DNA from: Panax quinquefolius
Lineage: Eukaryota; Streptophyta; Magnoliopsida; Apiales; Araliaceae
Direction of reading: 5' to 3'
NCBI GenBank assembly: GCA_020205615.1
Contig: CM035170.1
Location: 37,918,143 to 37,982,142 of the forward strand
DNA length: 64,000 bases
Shown here: in pieces, positions 11,445-20,625 of the stretch
How the letters are laid out: each line of letters opens with the position of its first letter
Numbering within the stretch: the stretch's first letter is position 1
Position numbers and translations under genes: made by a program
The notes under the pieces: generated by a model
Seen by the model: only the letters and a program-made list of their open reading frames with translations
Databases searched by the model: none
Told to the model about the DNA's origin: nothing

Positions 11445-13210
11445 TGTTGGGTAAATTCTAGTTACGCACAACACGCAAGTATACGTGGTCAACAAGTAAT
11501 AAAGAGTATGTAAAGTATCATTCCCACGGAGAATTAACTAACAAAGTTTACCAAGCACTAGCCCATAACCATTTCAGTCTTATTTAAACGAATGATATAA
11601 TATTTTATATTTATACTATAAAATTAAATAAACCTAACTATTTCTAGAGTGAGACTAGATAATGAAGACCTAAGATTACAATTTCATCTATCGACTCATT
11701 CAAATCCATATACTTCATGCTAAACCAAACTAATTGTACTGGTTTGTTAGTCGAGAACACTAAAGTAAAGTATAACCATCTTTCAATGTACCATACCCAT
11801 ATCACATATAATCCACAATTGATAGAATACACATGAACACCCACATTACCTAAACCACTATTTGTCTATGTGATTTACAAATAATTAGGGTTTAAGCCCA
11901 AGTTCTCAATTGACTACGAGTGATGCCTCGGTATATGTCTATCCTAAGCACGAATCATACATTCCATCACCATGTAGAGCATACAAACACAAGCTATCAA
12001 GATTAAATCTAAACCCATACTTCATCTTTCAAGTTCATATGAGTTATCACAGTAATTGATGGCCAATCAACTAAGCAAATAAGCAAGAATCTTAATAGAC
12101 AATCACATTGCAATCAATAAGGTTAACAATGAAGTATATCAGATTAAACTAAGCAATAGATTCCATTGCAATCCCAAAATAGAGTTTAAATCATAGTTGA
12201 ATTAGAATCCATGATCCACAATTGAATATACATTGAAAGATACAAATAGAAGTAAAGAGAGTTAGGGATCAAGAATAGCAAATCTGAGTTTCTTCTCTTG
12301 TTTCACTTCTGAACTTTCAAGGATCTTCAATTGCTTCAATCCCCAAAAACTAGCTCTTCTAGGGTTCTAATCTACTCTAATCTAATTATTCAAAGTTGAA
12401 GAAAGTAAACAATAGTAGCTTTTGCCCCCAAGGGGTGGAATAATATCTTACATAATGAAAATATGTCTAATATATAAGTCCTAATTAAACCCCTCTCTCC
12501 GTTACGCTTCAATTGCATTGTTTAATGAAAAGTCAGCTTTGGTCAACACCCGAAGTCACGCGGCCGCGCAAGAATTGGCCTAAAGTTTGGCGCGGCCGCG
12601 CGCAAGTATTAAATCGCGTCTTTTTTTTTATTGTAATTCGTGATGCGGCCGGCAGATCATCGCATACCACGAGGTTGATTTTCTCACGTGAATGTGCTAT
12701 GGTAAAATGGCCATAACGTTTGATTCGGGAAGAGTTACGGGGCCTGCCACCTATCAAATCGAAGCTATCGACGAACTCTACAACTTTTATTCTTTGATGA
12801 TTCAGAAATTCTAGACGGATGAAGGCTGAAAGTAGTCTGGAAGGGACTTCTATGAAACTGGCTAACCAAAACAGCGAAGTTCGACATCCGTTGGTACAAA
12901 GATCATAACTCTTGCATCCGAACTCCGATTGGAATGATTCAAGATGTTCCGAAAGCTTAGAAGAAGCTCTACAACATAGTCCAAGTTCCAAGCCAAGAAC
13001 ATGAAATGAACATGATAGCCCAAATGATATCCGGATTGCTTTTCTTTGCATTTCCCTTGCTTTTCCTTACCAATAGTCGCTCACACCGCTCCCAAACGTA
13101 TAACCTAAAAAATGAATATAAAATGCATGAAAAGTAACTAAGACACATAAATATAAGCAACTAATTCAAGTAAAAGATACCGGATAAGTGTATATAAAAT
13201 CCACTTATCA
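11445..13210 (-). mobile_element. Right (5') LTR of the Athila-type tandem
   Basis: 1766 bp, TGTTGGG...CTTATCA, ending exactly where H1 gag resumes with ATGGC. Near-identical to 6737-8499. The CpG-dense patch with two GCGGCCGCG cores lies at about 12553-12617. Confidence 0.9.
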
Positions 13211-13407
13211 ATGGCTCCAGACAGGTATCAAATTACCAAAGTTAAGAAGCAAGTCAATGAGACATTCAGAGAGTATGCCCAAACATGGAGGCATCTGGCT
13301 GCTCAAGTAATCCCATCCATGACGGAGACTGAGATGGTGATGACATTCATAGATATTCAAGAAGCTACATTTTATGAGAGGGTCCTAGCTGGAATAGGAA
13401 AACCATT
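13211..13407 (+). pseudogene. H1 gag, middle segment
   Basis: An open frame (MAPDRYQITKVKKQVNETF...) matches F1 gag from 17568 onward, the retrotransposon-gag core with the SMTETEMVMTFIDIQEATFYERVLAGIGKPF block. It is bounded left by the Athila-type insertion and right by F1; the last five bases CCATT are the F1 target site. Only ~66 codons survive between the two insertions. Confidence 0.9.
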
Positions 13408-13502
13408 TGTAGACACTCGAAATTTTCTGTACTGCTGTCACTAACATTGCAAGAGGACAGATTCGTCTTTTAAGAGGGAACCCGAAAGACAATCCATATC
13501 CA

Positions 13503-14010
13503 TTCCGGATACTACCAGAAGTTCAGCATCGACCCCAGAACACATACCGGGAGTAACAATTCCAACCTCGGATATAACCCCGAGGCGTACAGATCCAATA
13601 CTGGAACACACACCGAAGAAGACCGATTAATCTCGGAGATAACCCCGAGGTATCCAGTCTCAGTCCCAATCATGGGAATATCCACCAACCTTGGTGATCA
13701 CCCCAAGGAATGCAGTTTCGACGATAACCCTAGAAATGCTTGTTTCAAATGCAACCAACTTCAATCTCGGCGCTCACAACGAGATACTCAGTACCAACCC
13801 AGAGATAACACCGGGAGGACAGGCACACCTCAGAGATGACACTGAGGACCTTCAACAATTACTGACGATCCAATCTCGGTGAAGCCTGAGCAACGCTCAC
13901 GCTTTATCAGCCCAAACCGGCGATAACACCGGTGAGGGGCAACATCGTCATCTCGCCAACACGATGCCACGCCACATCGTCTCAACATTTCATACACACA
14001 TCTCTACACA
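13503..14010. repeat. Array of short hairpins with conserved loop (F1 U3, 5' LTR)
   Basis: About a dozen inverted repeats at roughly 25-49 bp steps, mostly near 33. Clear cases: CCTCGG/CCGAGG (13566-13585, loop ATATAACC), TCTCGG/CCGAGG (13631-13650, loop AGATAACC), CCTTGG/CCAAGG (13689-13708, loop TGATCACC), ATCTCG/CGAGAT (13764-13785), CCTCAG/CTGAGG (13828-13847, loop AGATGACA), ACCGG/CCGGT (13916-13933, loop CGATAACA). The stems differ while pairing is kept. It lies 340-850 bp upstream of the TATA box. Function unknown. Confidence 0.8.
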
Positions 14011-14323
14011 ACGATGTCCCACAATAATCAAGGAGAACCAATCCCGAGTGACTATTATGCGGGGTAACGGATAGAATTTGAAGCTTGAAGACCGAAGGGT
14101 ATCGTCCCATCTTCAATGACTTCGTACAAACTCTAATCCCATGCCATTGTACAACTCTCGACGACGGCGGTCCGAAATAGGTCCTGTATACCTCAATCAG
14201 ATGCCCAAATTGCGCTTTTGAAAGTTCGAGCGGACATTACAGTGCCTGAGTGCACGTACTACGAGACGACCTGACCCAAAAAACCCAGGGCAACCCGAGT
14301 AGCCTCTGGTACACCTGCGACTC

Positions 14324-14345
14324 AGCCGCAGGTATACCTGCGGCT
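14324..14345. repeat. 22-bp perfect palindrome upstream of the F1 TATA box
   Basis: Half-site AGCCGCAGGTA is followed directly by its reverse complement. The 3' LTR has a different ~40-bp sequence at this place, so it is specific to the 5' LTR. Confidence 0.9.
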
Positions 14346-14353
14346 CCCCCCTC

Positions 14354-14361
14354 TATAAATA
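14354..14361 (+). promoter_or_regulatory. TATA box of the F1 5' LTR
   Basis: TATAAATA lies inside a perfect inverted repeat, CCCTCTAT-AA-ATAGAGGG (14349-14366). Transcription would be expected to start about 30 bp downstream, near 14385-14395, setting the U3/R border (inference). The 3' LTR keeps TATAAATA at 29947. Confidence 0.8.
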
Positions 14362-14667
14362 GAGGGCTTGGGGTGGCCATTTTGTAAGAAAAAACGGCGA
14401 GGAAGCCCTGCCCAATTTGCTCTGTACTCACCCCACACTGAGTGCTTTCTCATTTTAAACACATGTGAGCTCATATATAGCTACTTTTGTACCTACAAAA
14501 GCTAGTGTTTACTCACTTTAAAGATATAGAAGTTTGCTTTGGCAGCCCACTGTAAGCTTTCTCACACACTTTAAAGCCTTTCTCTTCATCTTTGCACACA
14601 CCTTCTTCACGTTGAGAGTCGTGTTGCGTGCGTTTGCCTGCACTTCTATCCGTGGTTTTATTTCGGT

Positions 14668-14758
14668 TTGTATATATATATATATATATATATATATGAC
14701 TAACATTATCGAGTTATGCCTCGATTGAGCCTGAACTTGATGCGAGCGTTTATTTGCT

Positions 14759-14789
<31 letters not shown>

Positions 14790-14847
14790 GAATCGTATGT
14801 CGAACTTTGTTCGATGAGCCTGAACTTTGTGCGAATGCGTTTATCGC

Positions 14848-14908
<61 letters not shown>

Positions 14909-15049
14909 CTGTGTCTCGGACTCTGTTCGATGAGCCTGGATTTTACATCCGGTGCATTTATTCGCTTTTATATATATACTTATATATATGAACTGTTGTC
15001 GAACTTTGTTCGATGAGCCTGGATTTTATATCCTAAGTATGTTTACTCA

Positions 15050-15087
<38 letters not shown>

Positions 15088-15142
15088 CTATGGTCGGACT
15101 TTGTTCGATGAGCACAGATTTTACATCCTATGCGTTTACTTA

Positions 15143-15172
<30 letters not shown>
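14668..15172. repeat. TA-microsatellite-spaced tandem array, F1 5' LTR
   Basis: About six units of 80-100 bp. Each is a (TA)n run plus a conserved segment with CTTTGTTCGATGAGCC and a variant of GCGTTTATTCGCTT. The TA runs differ in length between units and between the two LTRs. Open frames here are artefacts of the repeat. Confidence 0.9.
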
Positions 15173-15173
<1 letters not shown>

Positions 15174-15182
15174 TTAAATCCC

Positions 15183-15395
15183 CACAGGAGTTTACTTCGT
15201 GGTGGTTGATCGCTTTTATAGCTTTCTTTACGTTTTGTCTGCTCGATTTCACTTACGTGGCGCTTGATTGCTTTGTACAGCTTTATTTACGTTTCGTCCC
15301 GCCTAGAGTTTCCTCCGTGGCGGTTGATAGCTTTTAGAACTTTATTTACATTTTTGATCCCCTATGGAGGTGCTTCGTGGTTGGTGATCATGTCT
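15183..15395. repeat. ~64-bp tandem repeat, F1 5' LTR
   Basis: Three to four diverged units containing CGTGGTGGTTGATCGCTTTTA and ACGTTTCGTCC-like segments; the same array stands at 30985-31195 in the 3' LTR. Confidence 0.75.
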
Positions 15396-16218
15396 GTATA
15401 TATATATTTACAGCTTTTATATATATACCTGCTTACTGCTTTCATACAAATTGCGGTATTATGTGCGCCTAGGAATCATGTGATCACAGATTCAACCTAT
15501 TGGATCTAGATTCAATTCCCGTGATGGACGTTTTCAGCTGTAAGCAGCTTGTAAATTATTCTACGATGTCTGAATTTCCTTAGATGGTTTCTATACCCAC
15601 GAGGAAGTCGTCATTATTTTGTACATTATTTTCATACGGATGCCTCGCATCTGTAAAATAAAATCAATCAAGTCGGGCACTTAATAAAATGGGAATGTAA
15701 AAGGTCTCAATTACTATTGAGCATCAGGGTTTGAAAAAACCTCTTTTATAAAACATCACTGTCATATCTTGCTAAAAACTAAATTTTTACATAAATTCAA
15801 ACCCTATGTATATAGGTGCGAACGAGGCCTCGCACTACTTCCAAATAACAGCACATTGACCCACACACACACATATTCAGATAATAGTTTCTTGAAAAGA
15901 GGCAGTCACCGTGGTAACACGGATGTCGGGGGGTGCCTAACACCTTCCCTCTGCATAACCAAGTCCCCGGACCCTAATGAATCTCGGTTTCACCGACCTG
16001 TTTAGCAGTGTCACATCACTGGGTCAATGTGCAAACCTTTTCTCGATTGTGTTGGCACAACCATTTAAAAAACCAACCGGCGACTCTTAACAGTCCATCG
16101 TCGACATTATACATGTCGGACCTTTATTACTTGTTTTTTTAAACAAATCTCACCTAAAATGAGAACACCAAAGAACAAGTAACGGAAAGGGACAACTAAA
16201 AATCCCGACGTTGACAGG

Positions 16219-16236
16219 TGGCGACTTTGCTGGGGA
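16219..16236 (+). other. Primer-binding site of F1 (tRNA-Arg type)
   Basis: TGGCGACTTTGCTGGGGA, 2 bp after the LTR end, with one change from the H1 site at 2518. Confidence 0.85.
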
Positions 16237-16891
16237 CTCTAGTAAGAGGACTTAAGCCGCTATTACAATATTTTCAAAACTGTTATCTGCTTGTGTGTGG
16301 ATGCTGCATTTACATTTTGAATGTGTACGAATGCATTTTTCTTATTGCACTTAGTGCCTCGCACCATAACTGCTTGTGATATTAGTGCTTCGCACATGTC
16401 ATCATTTTCATACGGTGAGACGCGATGTATGTGAATTTATGTTGTGTGGTCCCTCCACCAGGAGGCTATCCCGTCGGTGTTTGATTACTGGACTCGTGGG
16501 AAGACTGATTCCCCGAGGCTCAGGAAAGGCACCACCCAAATCCGCTCCAGTTGAAAGACCAGATTAATTTCCCGTTGAGTAAATTGCGATGATTTGGGAA
16601 CCTTCATGCCAAAAAGCCGCGAGAGTAACCTAAGATAGGTCAGCCTCTGATAAACCCAAAATGGAGGAAAGTCTCTTTATGCTCTCTCATTTCAAAATTA
16701 CTTGTAAACACAATTACTTGTAATTACATTCCATATATATCTCCATGTAATGAGAAATATGAAGAAATGTGTACACACATAACATGCTATCATGTATTAC
16801 AAAACAGCTGACATCCGTTTTGCAGGATAAAATTCCTAAAATTGACACATCACATTGCATGTTATTATACACATTCCCTAAAGACTAAACT
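16237..16891 (+). other. F1 5' untranslated leader
   Basis: Collinear with the H1 leader. It has two splice-acceptor-like sites, TCCGTTTTGCAGG (about 16817-16829) and GTCTTTTGCAGGG just before gag (about 16900), so a leader intron is possible, but no matching donor is convincing. No extra ORF of the classical Ogre type is present. Confidence 0.6.
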
Positions 16892-18704
16892 ATGCAAGTC
16901 TTTTGCAGGGAACCAATTGGACCTACTACCCGGTCAAAATCCAAAAAGGCTACAGGCCTACAGTCAATCATGTCGTCATCAGACCAGACTGAACTTAATC
17001 CAGTTTCTCGCAAAGAATTCGACGTATTAAACAAACAATTTACAGATTTGGCTGTTCTACTCAAAGAACTACACCAGTCTACCCAGGGTCCAAAAATACC
17101 CATACATGCTCAATCCTCCACACAAGGGGGAACCCAGTTCATTACAATACCTGAACTGCAGTTGGATACAACCAACAAAACTCATGATGCTGCCCATCCC
17201 ACTGGAGATCCAGACACTGGTGACATCAAAAAGAAAGTCCTCCAAATGGAAGAGACCCTTCGTGCTATCAAAGGAATTGGAACACACGGCAGTGTTTCAT
17301 ATGCTGATCTTTGCATTTTCCCTGGTGTTCATTATCCAGAAAAGTTTAAAACTCCTGACTTTGAAAAATAAGACGGGTTAAGAGATCCTTACACACATTT
17401 AAAGGTGTTTATTGGAGAACTTGAATCTTATGCAGAGGACGAGAAGCTCAGAATGCAGCTGTTCTGGAGAAGCCCATTAGTGGTACACAAGATTAGACAA
17501 CTCAAAGATTCATAGTTGGGAAGAGCTAGCACATGCTTTCCTCACTCAATACAGCTTTCAGTCTCAGATGGCTCTTGATCGGTATCGAATTACCAAGATC
17601 AAAAAACAGTCTAACGAGTCTTTCAGAGAGTATACTCAAAGGTGGAGACGCCTGACTGCCCAAGTTAGTCCTTCCATGACAGAATCAGAGATGGTCATGA
17701 CTTTCATAGACATACAAGAAGCTTTTTTCTATGAAAGAGTTTTAGCCGGCATCGGCAAACCATTTTCGAAAATGGTTAAACATAGGGAGATGGCTGAGAT
17801 GGGTTTGAAGTCCGGAAAGATTCAAGACCTAGCTGCCCTCAAAGCTGTTGCTGATCACATCTATTTTGGAAATTATGGAAACAACCCCCGTAGGGTCCAT
17901 AAAAAGAAAGAGGAAGATGTTTCCCTGATACTACAAGGTCAAAAAGGCAGTCAGAACATGCCTATTCAAAGGAGAAACTATACTCCTTTTCAAGCACAGT
18001 CTGTGAACCCTCCAATACCAAAAGGTGGAGAAGTCAAACGCCCTCGAGTGTTCACACCCTTAGGGGACACCCTCGAGAACATTCTCAATCTTCTGACAAC
18101 ACAGAAGAAAATTACGCATCTTCTTCCACCAGCCAGCCCTAATGGACGGGGTTTCAATGCTGCTCGAAAATGTGCTTATCATGCCGGGGCGCCTAGACAT
18201 GATACTCAGGATTGTTGGGCCTTAAAACACAAGATCCAAGACCTGATAGACAACGGTGAGATCGTGGTCACCAAACCAGATCAACCTCACATTCAAGACA
18301 ACCTTCTTCCTCAACACAAAGAAGAAGAGGTCAACATGATAAATTGGAGCAATGGACAGAATTCCAATTTCAACTGTGAATCCTCCCAGACCCTTAAAGA
18401 CGGTGTTGACAAATGGGATTATGCCAAGTTTTAGTTCACAATGGAATGAAAGATGAAAGCTTTAGGCAAACAAATTGAACAATTGGCAGAATTGGTGACT
18501 TATCAGCATGAAGTGACACCTCAATTAATCAGCCAGGAGCATGCCAGTCTCCTACCTCTTGTCATGAATATTCCCTCATCACTTTCAGAAAATGAAATGT
18601 TGGAAGACAAAGTGACAAAGAGAGCAAATGCCAAAGCCCGTCGGGATTTTGCCAACAAAAGGGAATTCACCTATTTAGGCCAACCTATTGAGGAAATCCT
18701 TTAG
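16892..18704 (+). pseudogene. gag: F1 gag
   Basis: Gag forms the cytoplasmic particle and packages RNA. The first piece (16892-17371, 159 codons) ends at a TAA replacing the Tyr that H1 keeps. About 200 bp of shifted or partly deleted sequence follows (H1 has extra bases here), then a 288-codon piece (17568-18434) and an 83-codon piece (18453-18704) in one frame. Seen: the gag core ending GIGKPFSKMVKHREMAEMGLKSGKIQ; a proline-rich linker; the Tat-type motif CAYHAGAPRHDTQDCWALK followed by IQDLIDNGEI. A second such motif (CQYHSHSRGHNKEECWAL) follows at about 18784. Two C-X2-H-X8-C-like modules are typical of Tat gag. Confidence 0.88.
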
Positions 18705-19406
18705 ATGTTAATCTATGAAGAAAGGATCAGTTCCCTTCAACCTCTAATCAACCCCCGTTCAGAACGGTACAATTCTGATGGAGTATGTCAATATCACTCC
18801 CATTCTCGCGGTCATAACAAAGAAGAATGCTGGGCACTCCACCACCTCATCCAAAATCTAATTGGCAATGGTGTCCTACACTTAGCGACGATGATGATAC
18901 TGTGTTACGTGCAAGTGAGAATACAAGTCCTACTAAGTGGAAGAGTTTGGTAGCAGTCATATCCACTGAAACTGATAGGGCTAACAAATCACTCACAATG
19001 CCAACAATTCAACTCAAGGGAAGCAACAATCCTTTGAAAGTGGCCGCTCCCGAGCCAATCAACTTGCCGTGCAAAGCACAATATCCTATTGTTAGCTTGC
19101 GCAAAGTTCCGTGAAATTATGGAGGAGGTGAAGGATCTACCTCACATACAACTGCTACAGTGTCAAAGGAAAATCCACTGTATCTTCCCCAACGGGTGAT
19201 GAAGCCTACCATCAAATCAAAGGGGAAAATACCCATGGAGAAGATTGAAAAATTCCTCCACACTATGGGTCATAATGAAGCCAAGGTGGTTTTAAGCTTA
19301 AAAGAAGCTCCACAACAAATATCAATTTTGGACTTGGTCTTAACTTCCGAGGATCACCGGATGATCTTGCTAAAGGTTTTAGAAGAAGCCTATCTACCAA
19401 CATCAG
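18705..19406 (+). pseudogene. F1 gag-protease linker
   Basis: It begins in the gag frame with the second knuckle-like motif, shifts by one base near 18875, meets a stop at 19112 and runs to 19417 in the new frame. The block KIPMEKIEKFLHTMGHNEAK...ISILDLVLTSEDHRMILLKVLEEAY is the conserved helical segment that precedes Tat proteases. No catalytic residue expected. Two small frame changes separate it from its neighbours. Confidence 0.75.
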
Positions 19407-20470
19407 TTGATACATGAAAATTTTCAACATTTGGTTGATCACATTTTCAACAACAATGTGATATCCTTCACTGATGATGACATACCGCCCGAAGGGACCG
19501 ATCATTACAAGTCGTTTCACATTGCGGTCTTGTCCTCCGGATACATGCTAGTTGGAGTCTTGATAGATGGATGCTCATCTCTAAATATTTGTCCATACGC
19601 TACCTTGGTGAAGATGAATGTCAATCTCAACAGACTCTGGAGTAGCCATACCGTCATCAAAGCTTTTGATGGAGCCCACCGAAATTCGGTTGGAGTAATT
19701 GAACTGCCAATCGAAATTGGTCCCCACACATTCTGCGTATCTTTCCATGTACTCAAGATAGATTTGGGATATAACCTGCTCTTGGGACGACCATGGATCC
19801 ATATGGTTGGGGCAGTTCCCTCCACTCTTCATCAACAGCTGAAATACATTATCAACAATAGCCTAGTCACGATCAACGCTGAACCAGAGTATCCCGAACC
19901 CAAGATTTCTGCCGAGGTAATGTCGGCTACTCAAGAAATGATGTCATTGGGTCATAAGCCGGGACAAGGGCTGGGTAAAGATTGCCAGGGTATCAAGTAC
20001 CCAATTCAATTAACCAAGCAAACTGGAACAGCTGGACTAGGCTATTCTGCTAGTTCTAGTCATAGGAATCCTCATAAGCATCAGCAGATTGCTTCAGCTT
20101 CAACCATGCGACGTTTATCTTCGCCTTCAAACTCTGAGTCCGCACAACCTCCTATAAAGGTGCCAGCCAATGTAATGGCTATGTTATTTCCCAAACCAGT
20201 ACTGGTGAAGGAAAAAGAAGTCTTTGTTCCAAATCCTGCGGTGGAAGAGGAGGAACGAAGAATCTAGCAAGACGTCATCCGAATGATGTCAGGCATACGC
20301 ATCATCGTTCACGATGAGCATACCAACAGATACACCCCAGACGATGATTGCCCAGATGTAATGGTCATCATTCGGGACAGGGAGGATGATGACAATCCCT
20401 CCATCACTGCAGTCCACCCGGACTTTGCCCTTGCCAATTGGAACATCACTCCTTGCATTGGTCGACAAGG
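19407..20470 (+). pseudogene. pro: F1 protease with C-terminal G-patch (exon before the intron)
   Basis: One frame with a single TAG at 20265-20267. Residues ~45-60 hold the retropepsin active-site region, GVLIDGCSSLNI; Tat proteases normally read D-N-G or D-S/T-G here, so the Asp remains but the next two residues are altered. The second protease motif LLLGRPWIH follows at ~125. Residues ~170-215 form a G-patch (MMSLGHKPGQGLGKDCQGI...GTAGLGYS), an RNA-binding module. The last part (20283-20470) is acidic and ends at a splice donor. The protease would cut the polyprotein in the particle. Likely inactive because of the active-site change and the stop. Confidence 0.85.
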
Positions 20471-20625
20471 GTAAAATGGGCGTAACTCTTTACGCCACAG
20501 CAGATATAATAACTTTGCTTACTTTTACATGCGATGTATTAGCAATTTATTTTGTCAGTATATGCTAACATTGTGTATGATCAAAACATTTCATATATAC
20601 TAAGTGAAAGCATATTTTGTTTCAG
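20471..20625 (+). other. Predicted spliceosomal intron between PR and RT
   Basis: Donor GTAAAA after AAGG, branch-like TATGCTAAC about 58 bp before the end, pyrimidine-rich acceptor TTTTGTTTCAG. Length 155 bp, more AT-rich than the flanks. Exon 1 ends in phase 2, and joining it to GGAC at 20626 continues in the RT frame while removing the TAA at 20472. An intron between PR and RT is documented for Ogre/Tat elements, where it sets the Gag to Gag-Pol ratio. Confidence 0.88.

Larger units (their letters stand above)
3925..13210 (-). mobile_element. Athila-PBS, gag-only LTR element in tandem form (three LTRs, two interiors)
   Basis: On the minus strand the order is LTR (13210-11445), PBS, gag-like interior, LTR (8499-6737), PBS, interior, truncated LTR (to 3925). 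Ends are TG...CA. The whole block is flanked by ATGGT (3920-3924) and ATGGC (13211-13215) inside H1 gag, a 5-bp TSD with one change. No protease, RT or integrase is recognisable, so it depends on another element in trans, like the published TR-GAG class. The tRNA-Asp PBS points to Athila relatives. One TSD around two interiors suggests LTR-LTR recombination after one insertion. Confidence 0.8.
13408..16216 (+). mobile_element. 5' LTR of F1
   Basis: 2809 bp from TGTAGACACTCG to GACGTTGACA. Layout: a hairpin array (13503-14010), a 22-bp palindrome and TATA box (14324-14366), a TA-spaced ~90-bp tandem array (14668-15172), a ~64-bp tandem array (15183-15395), then the unique 3' end. The 3' LTR (29010 on) has the same order but lacks the palindrome and carries two later insertions. 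Confidence 0.92.

Noticed and set aside
4124..11844. A 66-residue open frame present three times on the minus strand (4124-4324, 6936-7136, 11644-11844)
   Set aside because: It lies at the same place in three near-identical LTRs; its recurrence reflects LTR identity, and no domain or start context supports a gene.
3925..13210. A single 9.3-kb LTR element
   Set aside because: The third LTR in the middle, with its own PBS and PPT, shows two interiors in tandem.
14518..15337. Open frames through TA-rich repeats (also 1422-1640, 30384-30780 and 51264-51464)
   Set aside because: Runs of Ile/Tyr codons come from (TA)n or 14-bp repeats; no conserved protein features.
16800..16905. A second F1 intron in the leader
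   Set aside because: Two good acceptor-like sites exist, but no donor with supporting context could be paired with them.
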